From JBAVOR01 sp049692255 (GTDB lineage: Bacteria > Babelota > Babeliae > Babelales > JACPOV01): a stretch of DNA of 64,000 bases. The stretch covers positions 26,314 through 90,313 of the forward strand of contig JBAVOR010000022.1 of the NCBI GenBank assembly GCA_049692255.1, in the 5' to 3' direction. The notes beneath the pieces are model-generated. The model did no database searches. It saw nothing but the letters and a program-made list of their open reading frames with translations, and was not told the DNA's origin. Shown one piece after another: positions 18,334 to 26,628 of this stretch; position 1 is the stretch's first letter, and each line of letters begins with the position of its first letter. The translations under genes were made by a program, and so were the position numbers.

Positions 18334-20094
18334 ATGCGTTATTATGAACGTACTACGGGCTGCGGCCTTATTAATACCGATTTATTGCATACAGACGTTG
18401 TGTTAGCAGGTTGGGTACATCGCCGCCGTGATCATGGCGGTCTTATTTTTATCGATTTGCGTGACCGTAGTGGCATGGTGCAGTTAGTGTTCGATAATAC
18501 CATTTCTGCTACCGCACACGAATTGGCACATCAGTTACGTTCAGAATTTGTCATTCAAATTACTGGCCGCGTGGTTGAGCGTTCAACAGGCACGGTAAAC
18601 AAAGAGTTAGCGACGGGACTGTTCGAGATTCAGGTGTCTACGCTTACTATTTTAAGTAAAGCAAAAGCATTACCTTTTATGCTTGATGATGCTGACATGG
18701 TAGATGAAGAGGTGCGGTTACAGTATCGCTACTTAGATCTGCGCCGCCCAAGCATGCAAAAAAAATTAATGATGCGTAATGAACTCATTTTTGCAATGCG
18801 TGAATTTTTGCACAAAGAGGGTTTTTTAGAAATTGAAACGCCGATGCTGACTAAAAATACGCCTGAAGGGGCACGCGAGTTTCTGGTGCCTTCTCGTATG
18901 GCTCCCGCCCATTGCTATGCACTGCCACAATCGCCACAGCTATACAAACAGCTGTTGATGGCCAGTGGCATGGAGCGGTATTTTCAGATAGCACGCTGTT
19001 TTCGTGACGAAGATTTGCGCGCAGATCGTCAGCCAGAGTTCACGCAGCTCGACATAGAAATGTCATTTATTAAAGAAGCAGATGTGCAACTCTTAATTGA
19101 ACATTTATTGCAATTTGTGTTGCAGAAGGTATGTAACGTAAATATAGAAATTCCTTTGCAACGTATGACCTATGATGAAGCGTATCGCCGTTTTGGTTCA
19201 GATAAACCGGATTTACGGTATGCATTAGAAATTCAAGATTTAACATCACTGTTTGCAGACACGCAGCTTAAATTTTTGCAAACCGTTTTGGCTAACAAAG
19301 GGCGCATTGGCGCATTGCATCTGAGTGGACGCGATTTGTCGCGCTCAGAGCTCGAACGTTGGGTAGAAAAAGCGCAACAAATTGGTGCCAAAGGATTACT
19401 TTGGATTCGCGTCGGTGAAAATAATATGCTCGAATCGCCGGTACAAAAATTCTTGCCTGCTGATTTTATAGATCGTGTGCGCACCGTATGTCCGCACTTT
19501 ACAGAAGGCGATGTGTTACTGATCATTGCCGGTGATTATGACGAAGCGTGGGAGCTGCTCGGTAGATTACGTACGCATGTTGCTGCCGAATATAATATGA
19601 TTCCTGCAGATGTCATGAAATGGTTGTGGGTAATCGATTTCCCTGTATTCACGTATGATAAAAAAGAAAAACGTTGGGATGCTGCACACCATCCGTTTAC
19701 TGCACCACAGGCGGGGTGGGAAAACCAAGACCAGGGACAGATGAAAGCACGCGCCTATGATATTGTGCTCAATGGTATAGAAATTGGTGGTGGATCGATT
19801 CGTATCTTTGATGCAGCAATGCAACAAAAAATATTTGATTTGCTTGGTTTAACGCGTGAGCAGATGCAACAAAAATTTGGGTTTCTGCTGAATGCACAAG
19901 AACTTGGTTTTCCACCGCATGGTGGCATAGCCCTAGGCCTTGATCGTTTAGTTATGTTATTAACCGGTTCTCGTTCTATTCGCGAAGTAATCGCATTCCC
20001 TAAAACCGCCAGCGGGCATGATCCATTGATGGACAGTCCGACACCAGTTGATGATAAACAGCTGCGTGAGTATGGGTTGGTGACAAAGAAGTAA
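18334..20094 (+). CDS. aspS: Aspartyl-tRNA synthetase (bacterial type)
   Basis: A class II synthetase that charges tRNA-Asp and possibly tRNA-Asn. It opens with an OB-fold anticodon domain (AGWVHRRRDHGGLIFIDLRDRSG). Motif 2 is in the FRDEDLRADRQPEFTQLD segment, a bacterial GAD insertion domain sits mid-protein, and motif 3 is in GGIALGLDRLVMLL near the end. With the ATG at 18334 the protein has 586 residues, normal for bacterial AspRS. AAGGA lies 11 bases before this ATG. An in-frame TTG at 18325 is only two bases from it and therefore unlikely. Confidence 0.97.
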   Translation: MRYYERTTGCGLINTDLLHTDVVLAGWVHRRRDHGGLIFIDLRDRSGMVQLVFDNTISATAHELAHQLRSEFVIQITGRVVERSTGTVNKELATGLFEIQVSTLTILSKAKALPFMLDDADMVDEEVRLQYRYLDLRRPSMQKKLMMRNELIFAMREFLHKEGFLEIETPMLTKNTPEGAREFLVPSRMAPAHCYALPQSPQLYKQLLMASGMERYFQIARCFRDEDLRADRQPEFTQLDIEMSFIKEADVQLLIEHLLQFVLQKVCNVNIEIPLQRMTYDEAYRRFGSDKPDLRYALEIQDLTSLFADTQLKFLQTVLANKGRIGALHLSGRDLSRSELERWVEKAQQIGAKGLLWIRVGENNMLESPVQKFLPADFIDRVRTVCPHFTEGDVLLIIAGDYDEAWELLGRLRTHVAAEYNMIPADVMKWLWVIDFPVFTYDKKEKRWDAAHHPFTAPQAGWENQDQGQMKARAYDIVLNGIEIGGGSIRIFDAAMQQKIFDLLGLTREQMQQKFGFLLNAQELGFPPHGGIALGLDRLVMLLTGSRSIREVIAFPKTASGHDPLMDSPTPVDDKQLREYGLVTKK

Positions 20095-20120
20095 AACATA
20101 TAACATCAGATAAAAATTAA

Positions 20121-20160
20121 GCGTTCAAGTAGTCGTAATTGACTACCTGAACGTCTTTTT
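20121..20160. terminator. Bidirectional Rho-independent terminator between aspS and dps
   Basis: A 13-position stem with one A-C mismatch: CGTTCA, then GTAGTC, pair with GACTAC and TGAACG across a six-base loop, followed by TCTTTTT. It lies between the convergent aspS and dps and would serve aspS on the plus strand. An upstream A-rich run (20111-20119) gives U residues for dps on the other strand. Confidence 0.85.
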
Positions 20161-20626
20161 ATTCAGCGATATGAGCGCGGAGCATCCAGGTCATTTTTTC
20201 ATGCTTTTCAATCAGATCACATAAGAAATTATTAGTTCCCATATCATTCAGTTTTACTGTCAGATCGATATCTTTGCGGATCTGTTTGATAACTATTTCA
20301 TGTGCTTTCATGAGATCGGTAATTAATTGCATATCATTTAAATGTGCCTGTGCTTTTTCGGGAATAACGGTATTTTTGTGTATTTCAATAACGGTAGCAG
20401 CTGCATGCCCATCGAGTGTTACCACTCGTTCAGCTACATCATCCACTATATCAAGCAATTCTTCATACTGCCCTTTAAAAAACAGATGCAATGCGCCAAA
20501 GTGTTTGCCGTACACGTTCCAATGACAGTTTAATGTTTTAATATAAAGCGCAAATTCTTGTGCCAAGAGTAGGTTTAGATGATCAACCACCGTTTTACAC
20601 ACTTTTTTGTCGAGCCCTATGTTCAT
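20159..20626 (-). CDS. dps: Dps-family ferritin-like DNA-protection protein
   Basis: A 155-residue four-helix protein expected to form a dodecamer that stores iron and detoxifies peroxide. The inter-subunit ferroxidase ligands appear as H35 and H47, D62 and E66, with the H-x12-H and D-x3-E spacing of the family, in NCHWNVYGKHFGALH and DIVDDVAERV. A strong AAAGGAG lies just before the ATG. It is divergent from eno across a 128-base gap that must hold both promoters. It suggests oxidative stress defence, useful inside a phagocytic host. Confidence 0.93.
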   Translation of the reverse strand: MNIGLDKKVCKTVVDHLNLLLAQEFALYIKTLNCHWNVYGKHFGALHLFFKGQYEELLDIVDDVAERVVTLDGHAAATVIEIHKNTVIPEKAQAHLNDMQLITDLMKAHEIVIKQIRKDIDLTVKLNDMGTNNFLCDLIEKHEKMTWMLRAHIAE

Positions 20627-20754
20627 GATATCTCCTTTTATTCATGAAGTTTTGTATGCTTTATTAAGAAATCCTTACTTTTTTGCCCCATTCGCGTGTC
20701 TACTTAAGAAGAGATATATCATAGTTGAAAAAGAAATGAAAAGGGAGAGCACGT

Positions 20755-21990
20755 ATGGGTATAAAAACGGTGCACGGCCGCACTATTTTTAATTCGCGCG
20801 GGCAAGAAACAATTGAATGTATCGTAACGCTTGATAGTGGTAAGCAAGGGGTTGCCAGTGTGCCCAGCGGGCTGTCTGTCAGTAGTCATGAAGCGTGTCA
20901 GATGCCTGCATCAGTTTCTTGTACGCAAGCGCTGCAACTATTAAAAACTAAAATTAGTCCTCTATTGGTTGGCAAACAGGCAGATGTGGTCACCGTTGAC
21001 GCATTGCTGTTGCACTTAGATGATACTGAACACAAAGAAAAGCTTGGCGCGCAGCTTATGTTAGCTATTAGTATGGCAGTTGCACGAGCACAAGCACTCG
21101 AGTCTGATATCGATTTATATGAATTGATTGCCTATCTCTGTTCATTCGACACCGTTATATTACCACTTCCCTTCTTTAATTTTATTAGTGGAGGCATGCA
21201 TGCGCGCAACGGCTTGTCTATTCAAGAGTTTTTAGTGGTGCCGTGCGGCGCAAAAAATTTTAGGCAAGCAATGGAAATCACGCATGATCTGCACCAAAAA
21301 GCAAAAAAGATGTTGACTAAAAAGAAGCTTAGCACCGCTACCAGCGACGAAGGTGCATTTGCAGATGCTTTCCATGATGACAAAAAAGCATTGGATTTTC
21401 TGGTAGAGTTGCTTGAATCGTGCGAATTCGGTTCACTGTTTAAGTTGGCTATTGATGTGGCAGCAACCCGTTTATATGATCCGAAGCGCAAACTCTATGT
21501 ATGGGGAAAACAGGAATTGCAAGCACATGAAATGATCGATTTCTATAGCCACCTGATCAGTACGTATCCTATCTGTTCTATTGAAGATGGGTTGCACGAA
21601 AATGATTGGGTCGGTTGGCAGAAGATGACAGAACGGTTGGGGCAATTCGTGCAAATTACAGGAGATGATTTTTTAGCAACCAATCCACAGCGCATTTATG
21701 AAGCGGGAGAGCGGTCCGCTGCTAATGGAGTGATTATTAAGCCGAATCAGATCGGCACCGTTACCGAGACGTTGCAAGCGGTACAAGTGTGCAAAGAATA
21801 TGGGTTAGGCACTATGGTTTCTCATCGATCGGGAGAAACAAATGATACCTTTATCGCCGACTTGGCAGTAGGCAGCAGTGCTGGCCAAATAAAAGCGGGC
21901 GGGTTTAGCCATGGTGAACGTATGGCTAAATATAACCGGTTGCTCGAAATAGAAGAAAACCTTACGCTCTTGGCGCTCGAGGAGCGGTAA
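20755..21990 (+). CDS. eno: Enolase (divergent)
   Basis: A glycolytic enzyme that converts 2-phosphoglycerate to phosphoenolpyruvate. Metal and catalytic residues are kept: the Asp in LAIDVAA, Glu in SIEDGL, Asp in GDDFLATN, Lys in IIKPNQIGT, His in SHRSGET, and Lys in GQIKAGG. The normally invariant active-site loop PSGASTG is PSGLSVS, DSRGNPT is NSRGQET, and GDEGGFAP is SDEGAFAD. It is 411 residues, slightly short. It may still be an enolase with altered loop dynamics. AGGGAG precedes the ATG. No other glycolytic gene is in the window. Confidence 0.9.
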   Translation: MGIKTVHGRTIFNSRGQETIECIVTLDSGKQGVASVPSGLSVSSHEACQMPASVSCTQALQLLKTKISPLLVGKQADVVTVDALLLHLDDTEHKEKLGAQLMLAISMAVARAQALESDIDLYELIAYLCSFDTVILPLPFFNFISGGMHARNGLSIQEFLVVPCGAKNFRQAMEITHDLHQKAKKMLTKKKLSTATSDEGAFADAFHDDKKALDFLVELLESCEFGSLFKLAIDVAATRLYDPKRKLYVWGKQELQAHEMIDFYSHLISTYPICSIEDGLHENDWVGWQKMTERLGQFVQITGDDFLATNPQRIYEAGERSAANGVIIKPNQIGTVTETLQAVQVCKEYGLGTMVSHRSGETNDTFIADLAVGSSAGQIKAGGFSHGERMAKYNRLLEIEENLTLLALEER

Positions 21991-21999
21991 GCGGATTTT
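21961..21999 (+). terminator. Possible terminator overlapping the end of eno
   Basis: CTTACGCTC pairs with GAGCGGTAAG (21982-21991) with one bulged C, followed by GGATTTTCTTCT. The stem lies inside the last codons of eno. The T run is interrupted, so termination strength is uncertain. Confidence 0.35.
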
Positions 22000-22081
22000 C
22001 TTCTCGTGAGACTAATTTCTTTAACGCATCTTTTTGATTTTCAAGTACCGAAGTGCCCGATTGTTCCTCAGTTTTTGGTTC

Positions 22082-24433
22082 CTACTTTGTAGCGGGCGCA
22101 GTCGGTTTACTGTCTGCATCTTCATCCATTTCGTGGCGCACGTGCGTGTGGAGATCATTGGTAAAAGATTTGCTTTCAATCTCTTCTATATATTCATCAA
22201 CTGCTTTACCCGCACAGGTGCCTGGTCTAAAGAACCACCGCGTTACTGGATCACGTAAATTTTGAAAGGTCAGCTGTTCATCAAGATTGTTTTTGGAGAA
22301 ATCAAGTTTCTGCTGCGTATAATCTTCCATACCGCCAGAAATACGTGGCTCAATAATAGTGGGGCAAATAAGAATGAGTAAATTTGTTTTATCGGTTGTT
22401 ATCTCTTCTCGTTTAAAGAAATATCCAAGTACCGGTATTTTGCTCAGTATCGGCACCTCATTCACATCCAACGTCACCGTATTTTGTGTGAGTCCGCCGA
22501 GCGCTAAAATCTGTTTATTGCCTAAATTTGCGTTCGTTTGAATGACGCGGTTATTACGCGTGTTCACGTTATTATTAACGAACTCATCGACGGTAATGGT
22601 AACTTGTAAATTGATGTTATGGGATGCACTAATGTGCGGGACAATATCAACAACGAGCGCCGCTTTAACCCATTCCTGCTTAACCGTTACCGCAACGCTA
22701 CCAGAGTCCGCGTCACCTTGGAGTAAGCGTTCTTGTGAAATAGTAACCGTTGCCTGTTTATGGTTTTGTACATAAATAAATGGCTGTGCTAACACGGTCG
22801 TGTTCGTGTACTGTTTAAGCATTTGCAGTATGCTCCAGACTCCATTACTTTGTGAATCGGTAAGGGTGAGAATCAAAGAACCAGCAGTGGCGTTACTTGC
22901 CAAGTTGGTGCCCGCAGCAAAAGGGCTACCCAACTGCAATAAGTTAGACATGAGCGCATTCGGCGGCGTTGGAGTACCGTTAAGTAAAATCGGTGCGCTG
23001 AGCATAGAGGTCTGCCAATTTACCCCTCCTGATATACTGTCGTTAAACCCTTGTTTATTACGCATTTGCGTGCCAATTAAACGATCGGTGTCCAGTGTAA
23101 GATCTACTACGAGCACATCGAGTGCCACTTGTGGTTGCGGTTTGTCGAGATATTGGATAAGACTTTTAATACGAATCCAGTCTTTTTTACGTGCTGCGAT
23201 AATTAAACGGTTACCACCCAGCTGTACCCCTTTTGTTTCAACCGTAGTTTTTTGAGCACTGCTCGATGCATCTGATGCTGTTGGTTTGATAGCCAACTGT
23301 TCAGCGTCTTGAATACGTTCATACGAAATAATAACGTCTTGGAAATACTGTTTTGGCCCCCCCATGGTTTTACCCGTGGATTGATCGGTCCCTTTACCAG
23401 CACTAATAATATTGCTTAAGACTGGTGCAAATTTTTCTGCCTGGAGATATTGCAGCTCATACACGTGTAAAATCGATTCACCCGAGTCCATCGGTTTATC
23501 TAGATATTTGATAACAAAATCACGTACCGCGTCGATAGCACGTGCGGTGCCCATAATAACGAGAGAGTTGGTGCGCTGCAGTCCAATTACCTTCGTATTT
23601 TTTGAAAAGTAAGAACTTTCAGTTAATGTTTTTTGATCAAGCAGTTTTTGAAATATCGATTCAACCATTTGTACCGATGCATAATAAAGCGGCAATACTT
23701 CTATTTGATCGCGGATGCCCCCCATATCAAGTTCTTTAATGATTTTTAAAAGATTTACGATATTAACTGCTTTATCAGTTAAAATAAGGCTATTCGTTTT
23801 TTCATCGATGCGGCTGTCTGCAGTTGCAGATAACATCTCTTTAATAATGCGCACCAGGTCATCTTTGTGTGTGGTAGTATTGAGATTTTGTAAATAATAT
23901 ACTACACGAATGATTTCATCTGATACGGGCAGTTCAGCAATAGGACGGTCGATATAAATAGCCATAACACTACGAGTAATCGCATTTTGATCATTTTTTT
24001 TAATGACGTATAAGTCATGCGTCCGTTCATACATAACCGCATATCCAGCAACATCTAAAATGCTCATTAATTGGCGCCAGGCGGCATCGATATGCATTGC
24101 ATCTTGGATGCTCAAGGTTACTTTGGTAGTTGCAGGAATTGCAAATGCCCCTTGAGGCAATAGAATATTAACCTTCTTTTCAGCCGCTAATTCATTGATT
24201 AGATCAATGAGTGGTTTTTCGTGCAGTTCAAAACGTATTTTCTTCTTATGTTTTTTCGTATCGACAATAATTCCTGTTTTGTCTTTTGGGGCGTCCTTCA
24301 CTTCTGATTCGCTCGGAATATTTATAATTACGGGCGGAACATCTTCTTGTTGGTTGACCAATTCGGGTGATTCGGTCAATACAAGTGTGGTGAACAGTGC
24401 AAGAGCAAGAGAGAGTGTTACTATTTTTTTCAT
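22082..24433 (-). CDS. Secretin (GspD/PilQ family), paralogue 1 of 3
   Basis: An outer-membrane secretin subunit of type II secretion or type IV pilus systems, forming a large gated pore. It has a signal peptide (1 to about 20), periplasmic N0 and N1-N3 repeats (about 65-450, e.g. TNSLILTDKA and TNSLVIMGTA), and a secretin core in the second half. That core includes NKQILALGGL and VPILSKIPVLGYFFK. A C-terminal RDPVTRWFF motif sits near 726. Length is 783 residues. It is the last gene of the gspC-D-D-L-M-D order, 15 bases after the GspM-like gene. It shares architecture with the other two secretins but lacks their paired-cysteine tail. Confidence 0.95.
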   Translation of the reverse strand: MKKIVTLSLALALFTTLVLTESPELVNQQEDVPPVIINIPSESEVKDAPKDKTGIIVDTKKHKKKIRFELHEKPLIDLINELAAEKKVNILLPQGAFAIPATTKVTLSIQDAMHIDAAWRQLMSILDVAGYAVMYERTHDLYVIKKNDQNAITRSVMAIYIDRPIAELPVSDEIIRVVYYLQNLNTTTHKDDLVRIIKEMLSATADSRIDEKTNSLILTDKAVNIVNLLKIIKELDMGGIRDQIEVLPLYYASVQMVESIFQKLLDQKTLTESSYFSKNTKVIGLQRTNSLVIMGTARAIDAVRDFVIKYLDKPMDSGESILHVYELQYLQAEKFAPVLSNIISAGKGTDQSTGKTMGGPKQYFQDVIISYERIQDAEQLAIKPTASDASSSAQKTTVETKGVQLGGNRLIIAARKKDWIRIKSLIQYLDKPQPQVALDVLVVDLTLDTDRLIGTQMRNKQGFNDSISGGVNWQTSMLSAPILLNGTPTPPNALMSNLLQLGSPFAAGTNLASNATAGSLILTLTDSQSNGVWSILQMLKQYTNTTVLAQPFIYVQNHKQATVTISQERLLQGDADSGSVAVTVKQEWVKAALVVDIVPHISASHNINLQVTITVDEFVNNNVNTRNNRVIQTNANLGNKQILALGGLTQNTVTLDVNEVPILSKIPVLGYFFKREEITTDKTNLLILICPTIIEPRISGGMEDYTQQKLDFSKNNLDEQLTFQNLRDPVTRWFFRPGTCAGKAVDEYIEEIESKSFTNDLHTHVRHEMDEDADSKPTAPATK

Positions 24434-24448
24434 GGGCTTATTCCATAC

Positions 24449-25009
24449 TTAAGGCGTTTCGCCTTGGGCTTGCAACGTGGCAATCATGACATTAAAATTG
24501 ACCGATTGTTCAGTACCTGGTTTATATATTTCTAATTCTTTTACATAAATACGAGGGTTTTGTTCTATGGTGTCTAACAGTTCAGCTATTTTTTGCATAT
24601 TTACTTGAGAAAAGCTAGCATACAGCTGTATTTCGGTATACCCATTATCGAGCTGTATCGATGACGTAGCCGGGTCGCGCGTTTTATTGGCACGCATATG
24701 TAAGGTATCAATAATAGTACTAAAATAGCCGCCAATTTTGAAATCACGATCCTGTTCAAGCAACGTGTTTACTTCCGCCTTCTGTTTTTTTACCACTTCA
24801 AACCGTTCTAAAAGTTCGCGCGTTTGCACGCGTTGTTTATTGATAAGTACCATTTTACTGCTTAAGTGCGTTGTTGCATGATAATACCAATAGAACAGTG
24901 CCAAAAGAAGGAGTGTAGTAATGCCAAAAAAAGAGGCGCTCCATTTTTTGAACTGCGCTGCATCAAGATTTGAAACCCAGCCATAGATAGTATACATAAG
25001 GGGCATCAT
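24449..25009 (-). CDS. GspM/PilO-like assembly protein
   Basis: A 186-residue bitopic protein with one transmembrane helix (FGITTLLLLALFYWYY, about 28-43), a coiled-coil-like segment (RELLERFEVVKKQKAEVNTLLEQ) and a small periplasmic alpha/beta domain. This is the architecture of GspM and PilO, which join the inner-membrane platform. Sequence similarity is weak, so the call leans on architecture and on its place after the GspL-like gene, which it overlaps by four bases. Confidence 0.7.
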   Translation of the reverse strand: MMPLMYTIYGWVSNLDAAQFKKWSASFFGITTLLLLALFYWYYHATTHLSSKMVLINKQRVQTRELLERFEVVKKQKAEVNTLLEQDRDFKIGGYFSTIIDTLHMRANKTRDPATSSIQLDNGYTEIQLYASFSQVNMQKIAELLDTIEQNPRIYVKELEIYKPGTEQSVNFNVMIATLQAQGETP

Positions 25010-26628
25010 GTGGATTCCTCATTCTTTTTAAGGGTCAACTTTTCGTTCAGTAAAAGATTTTGCAACGGTGGCACTTGCGCAAAGAGATTTGTTTGATTAA
25101 GTGCTCGTTCCAATTTTTTGAGCGCTTCGTAATCTTTCACTTCGCCTTCAAGAATAACTTCATGCGTATTAATAACCAGTTTTTTAAGTTTGAGCCCTAA
25201 TCCTTTACGGTCGATATGGGTACTCAATATTTGTACCGTTTCTAAAAATGAAAAGCGCCGATCTCGTGAAAACGCGAACCACAACGATTCCTCTTTGTCT
25301 ACATTATCTGTTGCTTCATCCAAGGCTGTTTTAACCGTTTTTTTACTGGTTAACTGCAATGCGTACAACTTTTGTTTGATCTCCGTTTCCCGTTGCATAG
25401 CAATGCTTTGTAAACGATACTTCTGCCACAACAACGCGCCTAAGATTAGCAATAGTAGGGTCACTAGTAGCGTAATGGCAGTGAAGAACTGTATGGCAAA
25501 CAAGCGTGTTTCTTGTTCTGTTTTTGCAACACGATTAAAAGAGAAATCGGCAGTAATAGTATTTGGTATGGCCAATGCGCATGCAATAGCATGGGTCTGC
25601 GGCACAGAAACCCCATTTGCTAAGCGCACCTGTTTCGTATCAAACAGCTCATCTAACGGCATAAAAAGGCATGCGAACCCAATCTGTTCTTGCACATATT
25701 CACGAACACCGGGCGTGTCAGCACCAAAGCCGACCAGAACACTGTGTGTATACGAAAACGGTTCACGAATAGTTTGTCTAAACGAATCGAGAGTGAATCG
25801 TATATCATCGCACAGACCAGCCATCAGCTCTTTGAATAGCACCGCTTGTGTTGCATGGGTAGCGTTAGGGCTTAAGCCAAATCGAATAAACTCTTCAAAT
25901 GCCTGCGCCTGTGTTTTGTCCATCTTGGCTGCCGCTTGTTTGGCGATATGCATGATCCCCTTTGGTAGGGTGCGTACTAACCGTAGCTGTGTGCCAATAA
26001 TGCAGGCGATAGTGATCGAATTAAGATCAAATTGCATGAGCACTGTTGCCTCTTGTGCAGTGCGTTGCAAAGAAGGTATGCGTAAAAAAAGGCCATATAA
26101 ATCGAAAATAGCGAGTGATATTTTATGATGCGCGTTTTGTTCAGCAGAAAAGTAGGCCAGATGGTCTTGCACGGTGTTTGTGTACGTAGTAGCCAACTGT
26201 ACCGTACTGGTGCCCTTTTTCTTATCGCTCTGCGTAACAATAAATTCAGTAATTGCTTTGGCCGGGTCGATGGGCATTACCTGTGCTGCTTGATAGGCAA
26301 TAACCTGTGCAAGTTTTTGGCGGTCAGTAAAAGGGAACACCATCTCTTTGTATGCCATCTGGTTATTAGCCAAACTGCTGACAAGCGTGTAGGTACCAGT
26401 AATCCCATGAGTAATGCGTGCAATAGTTTCTGACACGCGTTCATGATATTCACGTGAATTATCAATATTTATTGGCTCCTGATATATTTTTTCTATAGTG
26501 CATTGTGATCCAGAAAGGAGCAGCTGGCAACCATACACTGAACTTTTAGTAATATCAAGCCCTACAATGCGCTTAGGCCGAAGATAATAGGAACCGAGTA
26601 TTTCAGGAATAAAGGCGTTCATAATCAT
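25006..26628 (-). CDS. GspL-like (PilM-PilN fusion-type) inner-membrane platform protein
   Basis: A 540-residue protein. The N-terminal cytoplasmic part is actin-like (ASKHA), with GLDITKSSVYGCQL at about 23-36 and LVGFGADTPGVREY further on. One transmembrane helix lies near 378-400. A periplasmic region follows, with a coiled coil and a ferredoxin-like fold (LKLKKLVINTHEVILEGEVKDYEALKKLERAL). GspL has this order, as does a PilM fused to PilN. It would recruit the secretion ATPase GspE/PilB, not present here. It overlaps the upstream secretin and the downstream GspM-like gene by four bases each. Confidence 0.8.
   Translation of the reverse strand: MIMNAFIPEILGSYYLRPKRIVGLDITKSSVYGCQLLLSGSQCTIEKIYQEPINIDNSREYHERVSETIARITHGITGTYTLVSSLANNQMAYKEMVFPFTDRQKLAQVIAYQAAQVMPIDPAKAITEFIVTQSDKKKGTSTVQLATTYTNTVQDHLAYFSAEQNAHHKISLAIFDLYGLFLRIPSLQRTAQEATVLMQFDLNSITIACIIGTQLRLVRTLPKGIMHIAKQAAAKMDKTQAQAFEEFIRFGLSPNATHATQAVLFKELMAGLCDDIRFTLDSFRQTIREPFSYTHSVLVGFGADTPGVREYVQEQIGFACLFMPLDELFDTKQVRLANGVSVPQTHAIACALAIPNTITADFSFNRVAKTEQETRLFAIQFFTAITLLVTLLLLILGALLWQKYRLQSIAMQRETEIKQKLYALQLTSKKTVKTALDEATDNVDKEESLWFAFSRDRRFSFLETVQILSTHIDRKGLGLKLKKLVINTHEVILEGEVKDYEALKKLERALNQTNLFAQVPPLQNLLLNEKLTLKKNEEST

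Noticed and set aside
25190..26128. Long plus-strand open frame (312 codons) opposite the GspL-like gene
   Set aside because: It is antisense to a well-supported gene, has an implausible Cys- and Ser-rich composition, and has no ribosome site.
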